A stretch of DNA of 64,000 nucleotides from Nanobdellota archaeon (GTDB taxonomy: Archaea; Nanobdellota; Nanobdellia; Pacearchaeales; GW2011-AR1): positions 1-64,000 of the forward strand of contig JAUSKC010000014.1 in NCBI GenBank assembly GCA_030647125.1, given 5' to 3'. The position numbers and the translations under genes are program-made. The notes under the pieces were generated by a model. That model worked only from the letters and a program-made list of their open reading frames with translations. It did not search any database and had not been told where the DNA came from. Each line of letters begins with the position of its first letter. The stretch's first letter is position 1. Below, one piece after another: positions 49,240 through 58,096 of this stretch.

Positions 49240-49893
49240 ATGAAAGATATAAACGCAACGATAATAATAACTTTGAAAGGTAAGAGTGAGGATGAACTTT
49301 ACAAAGCAGTCGAATATTCTAGAAGAAAGAATATACAAAAAGCGATAAGAAGTGGGATAACTTACGAGCAAAAGCACAATACAGAAATTCTAAAGAAATG
49401 TTACGAGATAAATTCCAAAGTTTTGATTGAAGGTGGAACGCACCCTAAGAAATATGAGGAGTGGTTGAAATTTATTGAGCCGGACAAAAATCCTTTTTTT
49501 GTCGTTAAATTTAAAGATAAAATTATAGGATGCTTTGCCATAAAAGAGATAACGCGCAAGTTTTACGGAGAGGATTCTGATGAAAGGGGAATAAGGCCGA
49601 CAATTTTTGCAAATGAAAAAGAATACAACGATTACAGGCCAAATGATTTAATGTATTGGGCAACGATACTTTATGGATTGAAGAATAATTACAATTTTGT
49701 TGATCTTGGTGGATGGCAAATAAACCCTCGCGGACATCTTGTTGGAGTAAACAGCTTCAAGGAAAAATGGGGTGGAGAAGTTTTTTATTATTATTCTGAC
49801 TATCCAATTTTAAGAGCATTAGGGAGAAAATTAATAAGAAAATCAAATTTGTTATGGAAGTTGAATGCTAAAGTTAAGAAGAAAGTTAATTAA
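49240..49893 (+). CDS. FemAB/GNAT-like acyl- or aminoacyltransferase, short form
   Basis: The 217-residue protein resembles the second half of FemAB-type GNAT enzymes: ATIIITLKGKSEDELYKAVEYSRRKNIQKAIRSG (the arginine-rich helix), FFVVKFKDKIIGCFAIKE, and VDLGGWQINPRGHLVGVNSFKEKWGGEVFYYY, the conserved FemAB end. In bacteria these attach amino acids to peptidoglycan from aminoacyl-tRNA; archaea lack peptidoglycan, so a glycan N-acyl or aminoacyl modification is more likely. It lacks ~100 N-terminal residues of typical members and begins 20 bases after a tRNA-like element, so it may be truncated. Its end overlaps the convergent GT9 gene. Confidence 0.7.
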   Translation: MKDINATIIITLKGKSEDELYKAVEYSRRKNIQKAIRSGITYEQKHNTEILKKCYEINSKVLIEGGTHPKKYEEWLKFIEPDKNPFFVVKFKDKIIGCFAIKEITRKFYGEDSDERGIRPTIFANEKEYNDYRPNDLMYWATILYGLKNNYNFVDLGGWQINPRGHLVGVNSFKEKWGGEVFYYYSDYPILRALGRKLIRKSNLLWKLNAKVKKKVN

Positions 49894-50923
49894 GATTTCT
49901 TATATGTGAGTGAATGTTAGAAACTACTTCTTGTGCACTTATTTCATTCATGCATCTTGAAACTTCAGAGAGTGAATAGTCATGATATAAACATGCGGAT
50001 TTGTCTTTTCCTCCAGCCAAATAAAAAGGCATGCCTCCAAATCTTCTTTGCGCATCTTCAGTAGTTGAATAACCAACCGCTCCGCAAACAATTTCTAAAG
50101 GACAAACCCCTAAACGATTAGTATGAGTAATAAAACGATTACCATCATAAATTGTGACCTTTGGATGAGTTGCACCAAGAAGCCATAAGATCTTATTTTT
50201 ATTTGAATTAACTCTTTCTATTTGGTAGTCGGGTGTTCCTTGTAGGGCTGCATTAGCTAAATGTGTTGTACCCGTATCAGCACCAGCAATTTCATCTACA
50301 GCATAAAGTATAGAGGCTGTTTCTCTTAAAGGAGTTTTATCTGAAAGATAAACTGCAGGGAAATCTTTTACATCTGCAAATGGTAAAAACAAAGGTGTAG
50401 CAAATTCAGAGACCCCTTTCACAATTCCTTCAATTGTCTTTCTTGGTAAATTCCTATTTTTTGTTGTTGCAAATAAAGGCAATGCAACTACAGGTTTATC
50501 AGGAGAAATTGATTTTAGATAATCTCTTGCTTTAACAATTTCATTTTCTGTTAAAGAGATTTTAACATCATCTCTGGAGGAACATTTAATTGGCAGATGA
50601 TAATCAAAATGAAGGGTGTAACTCATCCATTCACTAAGAGCAGCCATTTCAGATTTTTCTTTTTTTGAAAATTCCCTATGTAATGGTTTAGATTCTGGAT
50701 GAAAATTCCAGTATTTAGAAGTATCAAAGACCTTAATAGAACCTGCGCCATTTAAATCATCATGATTAATTAATTCAATATTAAGATTATCAAGTAAAGA
50801 AAACATGAATGGTTTTGCTGCAATTACAGGTTCCATATCAATCTCTCTTAAACGAGGGACTAAAGAAGTCATTAATACAGTATCTCCTAATGCGCCCGTT
50901 GACTTTAATATTACTCTTTCCAT
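49886..50923 (-). CDS. GT9-like glycosyltransferase, copy 2
   Basis: The 345-residue protein starts MERVILKSTGALGDTVLMTSLVPRLRE and has AGADTGTTHLANAALQG, the GT9 donor motif. A cysteine-containing C-terminal part (NRLGVCPLEIVCGAVGYSTTEDAQRRFGGMP... ACLYHDYSLSEVSRCMNEI) replaces the usual end and resembles the Cys-rich end of sugar transferases with bound metal. The start at 50923 is supported by a TATAAAT box centred 26 nt upstream; a longer frame to 51007 would add a hydrophobic stretch overlapping the divergent gene and is unlikely. Confidence 0.78.
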   Translation of the reverse strand: MERVILKSTGALGDTVLMTSLVPRLREIDMEPVIAAKPFMFSLLDNLNIELINHDDLNGAGSIKVFDTSKYWNFHPESKPLHREFSKKEKSEMAALSEWMSYTLHFDYHLPIKCSSRDDVKISLTENEIVKARDYLKSISPDKPVVALPLFATTKNRNLPRKTIEGIVKGVSEFATPLFLPFADVKDFPAVYLSDKTPLRETASILYAVDEIAGADTGTTHLANAALQGTPDYQIERVNSNKNKILWLLGATHPKVTIYDGNRFITHTNRLGVCPLEIVCGAVGYSTTEDAQRRFGGMPFYLAGGKDKSACLYHDYSLSEVSRCMNEISAQEVVSNIHSHIRNLN

Positions 50924-50997
50924 AAAAAAGAATAAAAATATTATTATATAAATATTTATATGCAAAAAGTTAAAAATGGGAAACATTAAATAAGTAA

Positions 50998-51960
50998 ATG
51001 AAACCAAAGAAGATATTAGTAATAAAGAACGACCATATAGGAGATATGATTCTTACAACAGGAGTTTTTAGAGAGTTAAAGAAAGAATATCCCAAAGCTA
51101 AGATAACTGTTGTAGCTTCTAATGCAAATAAAATAATGGTTGAAAACAATCCGTATGTTGATGAAGTAATAGTCTCTGACCATGGCAAAAAGTTTCTCAA
51201 TAACTGGAAGAAATATCCTGAACTAAAAAAGAAAATAAAAGACGAGAAATTTGATATTGCTATTGACTTGCGGGGGGACTTTTTGAACATATTTTTCTTA
51301 ATGTATTTAACTGGAATAAAAAAAAGAATTGGATTCTATAAAAGCAACTGGTCAAAGATGCTCTTGAATTTTGGGAAAAAAAGGGATATAGAAAAACATG
51401 AAATAAAAAATATGTTTGATATTGTGAATGAAGGGCTTGGGATAAAAAGGAAGAACATAAAACCAGAAATTTTCGTCAGTGAGAAAGACAAAAAAGAATT
51501 GGCGGATTATATTGAAAAGAATAAGTTAGATAAATTTGTATGTGTCTGCCCTGATGCAAGCCATCCACTTCGGCTTTTGCCTTTGGAAGAATTTGACAAA
51601 ATTATAAAATATATAAAAGAAAATTATCCACAATACAAAATATTAGTAATTGGAGTAAGTGACAGAGTTGACAAGCTTGTGCAAGACAATCCAGGAACAA
51701 TATCATTAAAATTTGCAAATCTTAAAATGCTTTATTTGTTATTCCAAAAGAGTGCAGTTGTATTCAGTTTAGACACTGGGACTACACCATTGTCATGGGC
51801 GGGAAATTCTAATTTAATAAATATCTTGCTAAAATTTAGTGTTTCTTATAGAGAGCATTTAAAACCATTGGGCAAAAATGCGATTGTTGTCTGGGAAAAA
51901 GACGAACCGCTTAAAGCAGAAGACATAATTAAAGAATTGCCAAGATTTTTGCAAAAGTAA
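50998..51960 (+). CDS. GT9-family glycosyltransferase (heptosyltransferase-like), copy 3
   Basis: The 320-residue protein starts MKPKKILVIKNDHIGDMILTTGVFRELKKEYPKAKITVVAS, canonical GT9, with FDIAIDLRGDFLNIFFL and AVVFSLDTGTTPLSWAGNSNLINIL as donor site. Best match of the three copies to bacterial ADP-heptose:LPS heptosyltransferases. A TTAAAAA box is centred 26 nt before the ATG. It is divergent from GT9 copy 2. Confidence 0.88.
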   Translation: MKPKKILVIKNDHIGDMILTTGVFRELKKEYPKAKITVVASNANKIMVENNPYVDEVIVSDHGKKFLNNWKKYPELKKKIKDEKFDIAIDLRGDFLNIFFLMYLTGIKKRIGFYKSNWSKMLLNFGKKRDIEKHEIKNMFDIVNEGLGIKRKNIKPEIFVSEKDKKELADYIEKNKLDKFVCVCPDASHPLRLLPLEEFDKIIKYIKENYPQYKILVIGVSDRVDKLVQDNPGTISLKFANLKMLYLLFQKSAVVFSLDTGTTPLSWAGNSNLINILLKFSVSYREHLKPLGKNAIVVWEKDEPLKAEDIIKELPRFLQK

Positions 51961-52002
51961 TATCACAGAAAACTTAATAAATAGCTTCTATAAACCTCTT
52001 TT

Positions 52003-52395
52003 ATGGAAATGCCTTTATCAGAGCTAATTGACAAGTTAAGTATTGTAAAACTTAAAATAGAAAGAGTAGGCGAACCACAATTGCAAAAAGAGTATGAAGC
52101 ATATTTAAAAGCAATTGAAGAATTTGAAAAAAAAGGAGTAATAATAAAAAAGATTTGGGTGGAAGAATTGTATAGTATAAACAAGCAATGTTGGGATTTA
52201 GAGTGGGATGCACGAAAGATAACAGCTTCGGCAAACATATGGGAAGAAGCAGAAAAATTTGGCTTGGCAGAACTTGGAAGAAGGGCCTTAATAATAGGGG
52301 ACTTAATGAAAAAAAGAGCGGATGTTAAAAGTGAAATTGCACGCGAAAGTAAAATTGGTTTTGAAGATAAAAAAATAAATCACGTTGGAAATTAA
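52003..52395 (+). CDS. DUF6165-like helical protein, copy 1
   Basis: The 130-residue protein begins MEMPLSELIDKLSIVKLKIERVGEPQLQKEYEAYL and is helical throughout. It resembles a small family (PxSELIDKL+I+++K) found in bacterial lipopolysaccharide loci near heptosyltransferases; function unknown. A paralogue lies 5.7 kb downstream in the same orientation. The naming is from recalled family pattern and should be taken as tentative. It ends seven bases from the convergent fusion gene. Confidence 0.65.
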   Translation: MEMPLSELIDKLSIVKLKIERVGEPQLQKEYEAYLKAIEEFEKKGVIIKKIWVEELYSINKQCWDLEWDARKITASANIWEEAEKFGLAELGRRALIIGDLMKKRADVKSEIARESKIGFEDKKINHVGN

Positions 52396-52401
52396 AATTA
52401 A

Positions 52402-54768
52402 CTAAATTTCTTTTGTTTTTATTTCTCCGTGCTCAAAATAAACTACTTCTGGATAAGGTAAAGGGAAGATAAATCTTCCTCCTTGAATTAAAAATTCTTT
52501 TTCACGTTCAATAAATCCTGATTTGAAATGCCAAGGTAAAACAAGATAATAATGGGGATGGGCTTTTCGCGAGTCCTCCTCTGAAATTATAGGTATATCA
52601 GTTCCGGGAGTTTTTTTACCCCATTTAAACTCATTTCTTTCTGCTGCTGCCTCACAAATGTTTTTATCAATTCCTAGATATTGAATTAAGACATTTCCTT
52701 TGGTTGAAGCGCCGTATAAATGAATTTTCTTATGATTAAGTTTTTCTGTTATCAAGAAATCTTTTAATTTTATTTTTATAACTTCTACACGTTTTACAAA
52801 TTCTGAATATGGCTTACGGGTATGAAGTTCTAGACCTTTTTCATAATCCCTTACTTTTTGCACGTTAGTATTAACAGCCCTATTGTTTGAATTATGACAA
52901 ATATAAAGACGAAAACTTCCCCCATTGACATCATTAAAGGCAATATCAAAAACCTTTAATCCAACTTTAGAAAGCATCCATTCAATTTGCTTTAAAGCAT
53001 AATATTCTAAATGTTCTTGACAAATTGTATCAAAAGAATTTATTTCAAGCATTTGAGGCATATAACTTTGTTCAGAAATCCAAATTCCATCTTGGTGTAA
53101 AACTTCCTTAACTTGTTTAACAAATTCCAAAGGTTCATCAAGATCATAAAACATTGCTATTGAAGTAACAATCTTTGCTTTCCTATTTGGATGAATTGAT
53201 TTAAATTTATCAGAACTAAAGAAATCAACTACTAATTTTATATCTTCGGGATAGTAATTCAAGTATTTTTTGCTTGTAGGGTCTATTCCAACTTTCTGGA
53301 GCTTTGGGTTTTTATACGCCTTAAGCAAAACACCGTCGCTGCTTCCAATATCAAGGGCTACATCTCCTTCATTTATTTCAACAAGTTTTTCGGCGGTGCC
53401 GGCTAGCTCAGTTAAATGATTTACCATTGAATTATTTAAACCAGAACGATAACCATAAGTATCTCCATACATTTCTTTTAAGTCAGCCGTATGTTTCAAT
53501 TGAACCAATCCGCATGCTAGCGGATCTTCAGAATCATCACACTTTATCAATTCTAATGGAACTTTCATGGGCTCTTCTTCAATTACAGAAGGAAATCTGC
53601 CAGACAAATACTGATTTCCTAAATTCATAAGAGAAATCAAATTTCTGTTTCCACATATGCGGCATTTATCTATAGTTCTTATTTTGAACGACTCTTCATT
53701 AAATCCTTTTTGTTTTAAATATAACTCCCTTTCACCTAACATTAAATCATGCTCAGCCATTATTCTTACTAATTCTTTGAATCTAACTTTTGCTTCCCAA
53801 CCCAATTCATGTTTTATCTTTGAAGGATCAGCCAATAAAATATCAACTTCTGCTGGACGGAAGTAAAGAGGATTTATGTCGATGACAACATTTCCTTTTT
53901 CATCAAAATATTTTTCATTTATGCCAGACATTCCATTGGATTTTATATTCAATCCAAGAACTCGTGCTGTCTCTTCCAAAAATTCCCTTACAGTATGTTT
54001 TTCTCCAGTTCCTACAACATAATCGGACGGGTTTTCTTGCTGAAGCATTAACCACATTGCCTCAACATATTCTTTTGCATAACCCCAATCCCTTTCTGCA
54101 TCTAGATTTCCTAAAGATAGCTTTTTCTGCAGACCTAATTTAATTCTTGCAAGAGAAATAGTTATTTTTCTTGTAACAAATGACTCGCCGCGCCTTTCTG
54201 ACTCATGGTTAAATAAAATTCCATTGCAAGCAAAGATTCCGTATGCCTCTCGCGCTCCAATTGTTTCCCAGTAAGCAAAAATCTTTGCACGCGCGTACGG
54301 ACTTCTAGGATAAAAAGGAGTTTTTTCATTTTGAGGGGTCTCAACAACTTTTCCAAACATCTCGGAAGAACTTGCTTGATAAAATCTTGCTTTGGGGCAG
54401 AATTTTCTCATTGCTTCCAAAATTCTTAAAGTTCCGAGAGCAACAATGTTTGAAGTACTTTCTGGGATATCAAAACTAATTCTAACATGGCTTTGAGCTC
54501 CAAGATTATAAATTTCATCAGGTTGAACGCTGCGTATAATTTCTTCAATTGATGAAGAGTCAGTCAAGTCGCCATAATGTAAATAGAAATTTTTTTTAGG
54601 AGTGTCTGAAGTATAAGTTCCTTCTTCTTGGATATGAATTATTCTTTCTCTATTAAAAGTGCTTGTTCTTCTTATTACGCCGTGAACTTCATAGCCCTTC
54701 GATAATAAAAAGTCCGCCAAATAAGAACCATCCTGTCCAGTAATCCCAGTAATTATTGCCCTTTTCAT
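52402..54768 (-). CDS. Fusion: GDP-mannose 4,6-dehydratase + sugar C-methyltransferase
   Basis: 788 residues. Residues 1 to ~355 form a complete GDP-mannose 4,6-dehydratase: [10 protein letters not shown] (NADP-binding) at 8-17, SSSEMFG at 133-139, YARAK (Tyr158, Lys162), [11 protein letters not shown] and the final YFRPAEVD region. Residues ~365-788 form a three-part NDP-hexose C-methyltransferase: zinc-binding cysteines (369, 372, 410, 419), SAM domain with LDIGSSDG at 472-479, and the C-terminal [14 protein letters not shown] domain. Dehydration makes GDP-4-keto-6-deoxymannose and the second half would add a branch methyl next to the ketone. A TATAAAA box centred 26 nt before the ATG supports the start. 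Confidence 0.9.
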   Translation of the reverse strand: MKRAIITGITGQDGSYLADFLLSKGYEVHGVIRRTSTFNRERIIHIQEEGTYTSDTPKKNFYLHYGDLTDSSSIEEIIRSVQPDEIYNLGAQSHVRISFDIPESTSNIVALGTLRILEAMRKFCPKARFYQASSSEMFGKVVETPQNEKTPFYPRSPYARAKIFAYWETIGAREAYGIFACNGILFNHESERRGESFVTRKITISLARIKLGLQKKLSLGNLDAERDWGYAKEYVEAMWLMLQQENPSDYVVGTGEKHTVREFLEETARVLGLNIKSNGMSGINEKYFDEKGNVVIDINPLYFRPAEVDILLADPSKIKHELGWEAKVRFKELVRIMAEHDLMLGERELYLKQKGFNEESFKIRTIDKCRICGNRNLISLMNLGNQYLSGRFPSVIEEEPMKVPLELIKCDDSEDPLACGLVQLKHTADLKEMYGDTYGYRSGLNNSMVNHLTELAGTAEKLVEINEGDVALDIGSSDGVLLKAYKNPKLQKVGIDPTSKKYLNYYPEDIKLVVDFFSSDKFKSIHPNRKAKIVTSIAMFYDLDEPLEFVKQVKEVLHQDGIWISEQSYMPQMLEINSFDTICQEHLEYYALKQIEWMLSKVGLKVFDIAFNDVNGGSFRLYICHNSNNRAVNTNVQKVRDYEKGLELHTRKPYSEFVKRVEVIKIKLKDFLITEKLNHKKIHLYGASTKGNVLIQYLGIDKNICEAAAERNEFKWGKKTPGTDIPIISEEDSRKAHPHYYLVLPWHFKSGFIEREKEFLIQGGRFIFPLPYPEVVYFEHGEIKTKEI

Positions 54769-54819
54769 AAAAATCCTTCGTAAAAAATAGTTTATAAAAA
54801 TATATGTAAAATTTGGTAA

Positions 54820-55791
54820 TTAATTATCCCTAGATACATAAGGTAATTCTCTTTCAATATCAAAACCTTGGTGAGCAAGATAGAGTGCTAGGGTTGCTTC
54901 CCCATCAGGTACAAAGAAATTTGTACTTCCTTTTGGAGGGGATTTTAATCTTAATGAATCTAATTCTCTTGAACCTCTTGTAGTATACTGAGGAAATGAA
55001 AAACCATCTTGATTGTTTCTTAAAAAAGCAGGCAGATTATCTATATTTACCGCACCAATAATGTTGTGTTCTTCTACCCCTTCTCCTTTCATTCTTCTTT
55101 CAATTTCATCATAAGTTATTCCCAATTTAGTATGGAATGAAATAACAGGATGATAAGTTTGTAAACTTCTAACTAAACCCATAACCTTCACAGAATCTAT
55201 CTCTCCTTCTTTAACGAGCAACTCTTCATAGACCTCTTTTCTCATTTCTCCAAAGAAATCTACTTTTCCGTCTTTTGGAATGTCTGCGCTTCCAGCAATA
55301 ACGTGCCAGCAATTTGGATAATGAAAAGTTTTTTCTCCTCTAAGACCAAAAACAATTTTTCCATCAGCTGTTTCAACTGCAGAATTTAATCCAAACATAC
55401 TTGAGAAAAAAGCATAAGGATCATTAAATCTTTCAATTCCTCTTTGAACAAGTTTTTCTCTATAATCTGGATCTTTACTCGCCTGAATATTTGTCCCGTG
55501 AAACTCTCTAAAACTTGTTACACCAATAACTAATTCTAATTTCCCATTTCCATTCGAAACATATTGATTAAGGCCCAGTTTTGGACGAGATTGAGGAATA
55601 CCTTTTCCTTTAGCAGTAAGTTCATTAACTAATTCAGACCAAGTTTGTTCTATGTGGGAATCTAAGTCCCAATCTGCAATTGTTCTTTTCATAGTTGGCG
55701 CACCTTCAGTGATTAAGACTTCTTCTTCAGAATACATTTTACTAGGGAAAGATGAAGGATCAACTATCCGAAAATTTTGAGTTTTGTACAT
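54820..55791 (-). CDS. Nudix-domain protein
   Basis: The 323-residue protein has an N-terminal segment, then a Nudix-like hydrolase domain with GSADIPKDGKVDFFGEMRKEVYEELLV, which matches the end of the Nudix box (REVxEEL). Nudix enzymes cleave nucleoside diphosphates linked to another moiety, for example GDP-sugars. Position between the dehydratase fusion and the IMPase-like gene suggests sugar-nucleotide turnover. The C-terminal region is unfamiliar. A TTTAAAAA box is centred 26 nt before the ATG. Confidence 0.7.
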   Translation of the reverse strand: MYKTQNFRIVDPSSFPSKMYSEEEVLITEGAPTMKRTIADWDLDSHIEQTWSELVNELTAKGKGIPQSRPKLGLNQYVSNGNGKLELVIGVTSFREFHGTNIQASKDPDYREKLVQRGIERFNDPYAFFSSMFGLNSAVETADGKIVFGLRGEKTFHYPNCWHVIAGSADIPKDGKVDFFGEMRKEVYEELLVKEGEIDSVKVMGLVRSLQTYHPVISFHTKLGITYDEIERRMKGEGVEEHNIIGAVNIDNLPAFLRNNQDGFSFPQYTTRGSRELDSLRLKSPPKGSTNFFVPDGEATLALYLAHQGFDIERELPYVSRDN

Positions 55792-55835
55792 GAATTCAGA
55801 ATAAATAAGTGATTTAAAAAGATTGTTGTTTTAAA

Positions 55836-56687
55836 TTAACTCCTTATAAGATTAGAAATTTCTCTTGCTATCTTCTTATTCGGCGCAGAAATAATTGGTC
55901 TTAAAATTCCATCTTGTCCAAAGTTAAAGAAAGATTCTTCACCAATACTTCTTTGATCAATTGTAAAAATATCTCCTCCAGATTCCTTAACTAAACCATA
56001 AGTGCCCGCCATTTCAAGATTTCCTTTTCTTGTAAAAGTTATTACTGCACTAACTTCGCCAGAAGCTAATTCTGAATGATAGGCCACGTAAGACCTTGCA
56101 TCTTGAACATTGAACTTTTTAAGTTTTCCAAAAAGTTTATCTTTAGGATCACTCTGTTCGTCAAAATATCTGTCAAGATAAATTTTAGATCCTTTTTTTA
56201 ATTTCTGTCCATTAGAACATTTGATTCTTTTATGTCCACTTTCAGGCAAAAAGACAAAACTACCCTCACCTTTTATAGCATAAAATATCCTGCCGGTAGA
56301 AAAATCAATAAGGCCACTAAATAAATATTCTTTATATTTTGGATTAGTGTTTGAGAAAATTCCTAGAATTGGCCCATATTTTGCATTTTTATCTTCTCCA
56401 TTCCTTGAAGCAAGATATCTATTTGTGCCATCTAATCCATCAATAACCCCTAATAATATTGGATTAAGACTAAGATCTAGTTCACCATGTTCTTCTGTTA
56501 CTAATTTTAATGGCAATCCTGAATTTCTAAGTGAATTTATAATTATCTCTTCAGAGGCAATATCTGCTTCTAATGCAACTTCACCATATCTATTTTTTCT
56601 CTTCCTTTTTTCTCCTGCTTTACCAAGTAATTGATGATGTTTGTAAGCTTCTAAAAAAGCATTAATTGCGATTTCTTCTAATGTCAT
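55836..56687 (-). CDS. Inositol monophosphatase-family sugar phosphatase
   Basis: The 283-residue protein has the metal-site motifs LVTEEHGE (Glu65/Glu66) and GVIDGLDGTNRYL (Asp83, Asp86) and a C-terminal EMAGTYGLVKESGG that corresponds to the WDxAAG...EAGG end of the family. The substrate could be a sugar-1-phosphate or similar. It overlaps the second dehydratase gene by four bases and lies downstream of it. Confidence 0.83.
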   Translation of the reverse strand: MTLEEIAINAFLEAYKHHQLLGKAGEKRKRKNRYGEVALEADIASEEIIINSLRNSGLPLKLVTEEHGELDLSLNPILLGVIDGLDGTNRYLASRNGEDKNAKYGPILGIFSNTNPKYKEYLFSGLIDFSTGRIFYAIKGEGSFVFLPESGHKRIKCSNGQKLKKGSKIYLDRYFDEQSDPKDKLFGKLKKFNVQDARSYVAYHSELASGEVSAVITFTRKGNLEMAGTYGLVKESGGDIFTIDQRSIGEESFFNFGQDGILRPIISAPNKKIAREISNLIRS

Positions 56688-57655
56688 AGTAAATCAAACT
56701 CAACCATTTCTTTGATAATTTCAGGGAATGAATACTTTGGTTTCCAACCGATGCTTTTTAATTTAGAATTATTTCCTTTTATTACTCTGTCGTCCGGGCG
56801 GAAAAACTCAGGATTTACTTCAACAAGAAGTTTTCCGTTTTTATCATAGCCCTTTTCATTCACTCCTTCTCCTTTCCAAGATATATTCATGCCTGAATAC
56901 TTAAACGCATTTTCTACAAATTCTCTTACTGTATGGCCTTCACCAAGGGAAATCACATAATCAGAGGAACTTGGTTGTTGCATTATTTGATATATTGCAT
57001 TAGCAGTATCTTTTGCGTGAATCCAATCCCTTTGTGAATTTAAATTTCCTAAAGCTAATTTATCCAACTCTCCTCTTTTTATTCTTACGGCGCTGTTTGT
57101 TATTTTCCGTGTTACAAATGCCGTGCTTCTTTTTGACGACTCTGAATTAAAAATTATTCCATTACAAGCAAAAAGGCCTTGCATCTCCCTGCAATATTTT
57201 ATAAATTGAAACGCAGCCAACTTTGCAATTGCATAAGGATTTTTTGGATCGAAAGGGGTATTTTCATCAACAACCCCAGACATATTTCCATAAAATTCGG
57301 CGGAGCCGGCTTGAAAAACTTTTATTCTTGGATTTAATTTTTTGGCAACTTCGCAAATTTTTATTACTGGAAGCAAATTTACTTTCATAGTATATTCTGG
57401 TTCATTAATTGAAATTCGCGCATTTGACAAAGCAGCAAGATTGTAAATTTCATCTGGGAACGACTCGCTTATTGCCTTCTCCAAAGAACTTAAGTCCTCT
57501 AAGTCGCCAAACAAAGGTTCTACTCTATCAACTAATCCCTCTTCTTTGCCTTTTCTTACAAACCCAAAAACATTATACCCTTTTTCAAGAAGTATTTCAG
57601 AGAGATAACTCCCTATTTGTCCGTTCGCGCCTGTTACTAATGCTGTCTTGGGCAT
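56684..57655 (-). CDS. GDP-mannose 4,6-dehydratase-like SDR epimerase/dehydratase
   Basis: The 323-residue protein has GANGQIGSYL (NAD(P)-binding), GSAEFYG and YAIAK (catalytic Tyr/Lys), and keeps GMD-type features such as SSKRSTAFVTRKI and EFFRPDDRV. It is a paralogue of the dehydratase half of the fusion, possibly acting on a different GDP-sugar or as reductase/epimerase. A TTTAAAT box near 57679 fits a leaderless start. It heads an IMPase-Nudix-fusion group on the minus strand. Confidence 0.87.
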   Translation of the reverse strand: MPKTALVTGANGQIGSYLSEILLEKGYNVFGFVRKGKEEGLVDRVEPLFGDLEDLSSLEKAISESFPDEIYNLAALSNARISINEPEYTMKVNLLPVIKICEVAKKLNPRIKVFQAGSAEFYGNMSGVVDENTPFDPKNPYAIAKLAAFQFIKYCREMQGLFACNGIIFNSESSKRSTAFVTRKITNSAVRIKRGELDKLALGNLNSQRDWIHAKDTANAIYQIMQQPSSSDYVISLGEGHTVREFVENAFKYSGMNISWKGEGVNEKGYDKNGKLLVEVNPEFFRPDDRVIKGNNSKLKSIGWKPKYSFPEIIKEMVEFDLL

Positions 57656-57726
57656 AAAAATAGGGTTTTTCCATTGTTTAAATAGATTTCTGCAAAAACT
57701 TTTAAAGGGATAAACTATGGAAATTT

Positions 57727-58095
57727 ATGGAAATTCCTTTGTCAGAATTAATAGATAGAATGACTGTTTTAAGGATAAAAATTCAGAATACTGAAAATCC
57801 CAATGTTAAAAAGGAGTTGGACTTAGTGGAAGGGGCATTAAAGAATTTTGAGGAAGAAAATAGTAAAATAGATGAAAATCTTATAGATAATTTACAAATA
57901 ATAAACAAAGAACTTTGGGATTTGGTTGCTGAATTAAGCGATGCCAAAAAAGAAAACAAAAGTTTAGAAGAAATTGGACGTATTTACATAAGGCAGCATA
58001 TAGCAAACAAAAAAAGAATTCAAATAAAAAATAAAATCGCGGAAGAAAGTGGTTCTGGGTTTAAAGATATTAAAGTTAATTCTAACTTCAGTTAA
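57727..58095 (+). CDS. DUF6165-like helical protein, copy 2
   Basis: The 122-residue paralogue of the protein at 52003, beginning MEIPLSELIDRMTVLRIKIQNTENPNVKKELDLV, with the same helical pattern and a similar charged end. A tandem 10-bp duplication (TATGGAAATT twice) creates an extra out-of-frame ATG ten bases upstream; the second ATG matches the paralogue and has TTTTAAAG centred about 26 nt before it. Function unknown. Confidence 0.65.
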   Translation: MEIPLSELIDRMTVLRIKIQNTENPNVKKELDLVEGALKNFEEENSKIDENLIDNLQIINKELWDLVAELSDAKKENKSLEEIGRIYIRQHIANKKRIQIKNKIAEESGSGFKDIKVNSNFS

Positions 58096-58096
58096 A

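Noticed and set aside
50924-51007. N-terminal extension of GT9 copy 2 (hydrophobic, starting near 51007)
   Set aside because: It overlaps the divergent gene start, has no family resemblance and the TATA box fits the ATG at 50923.
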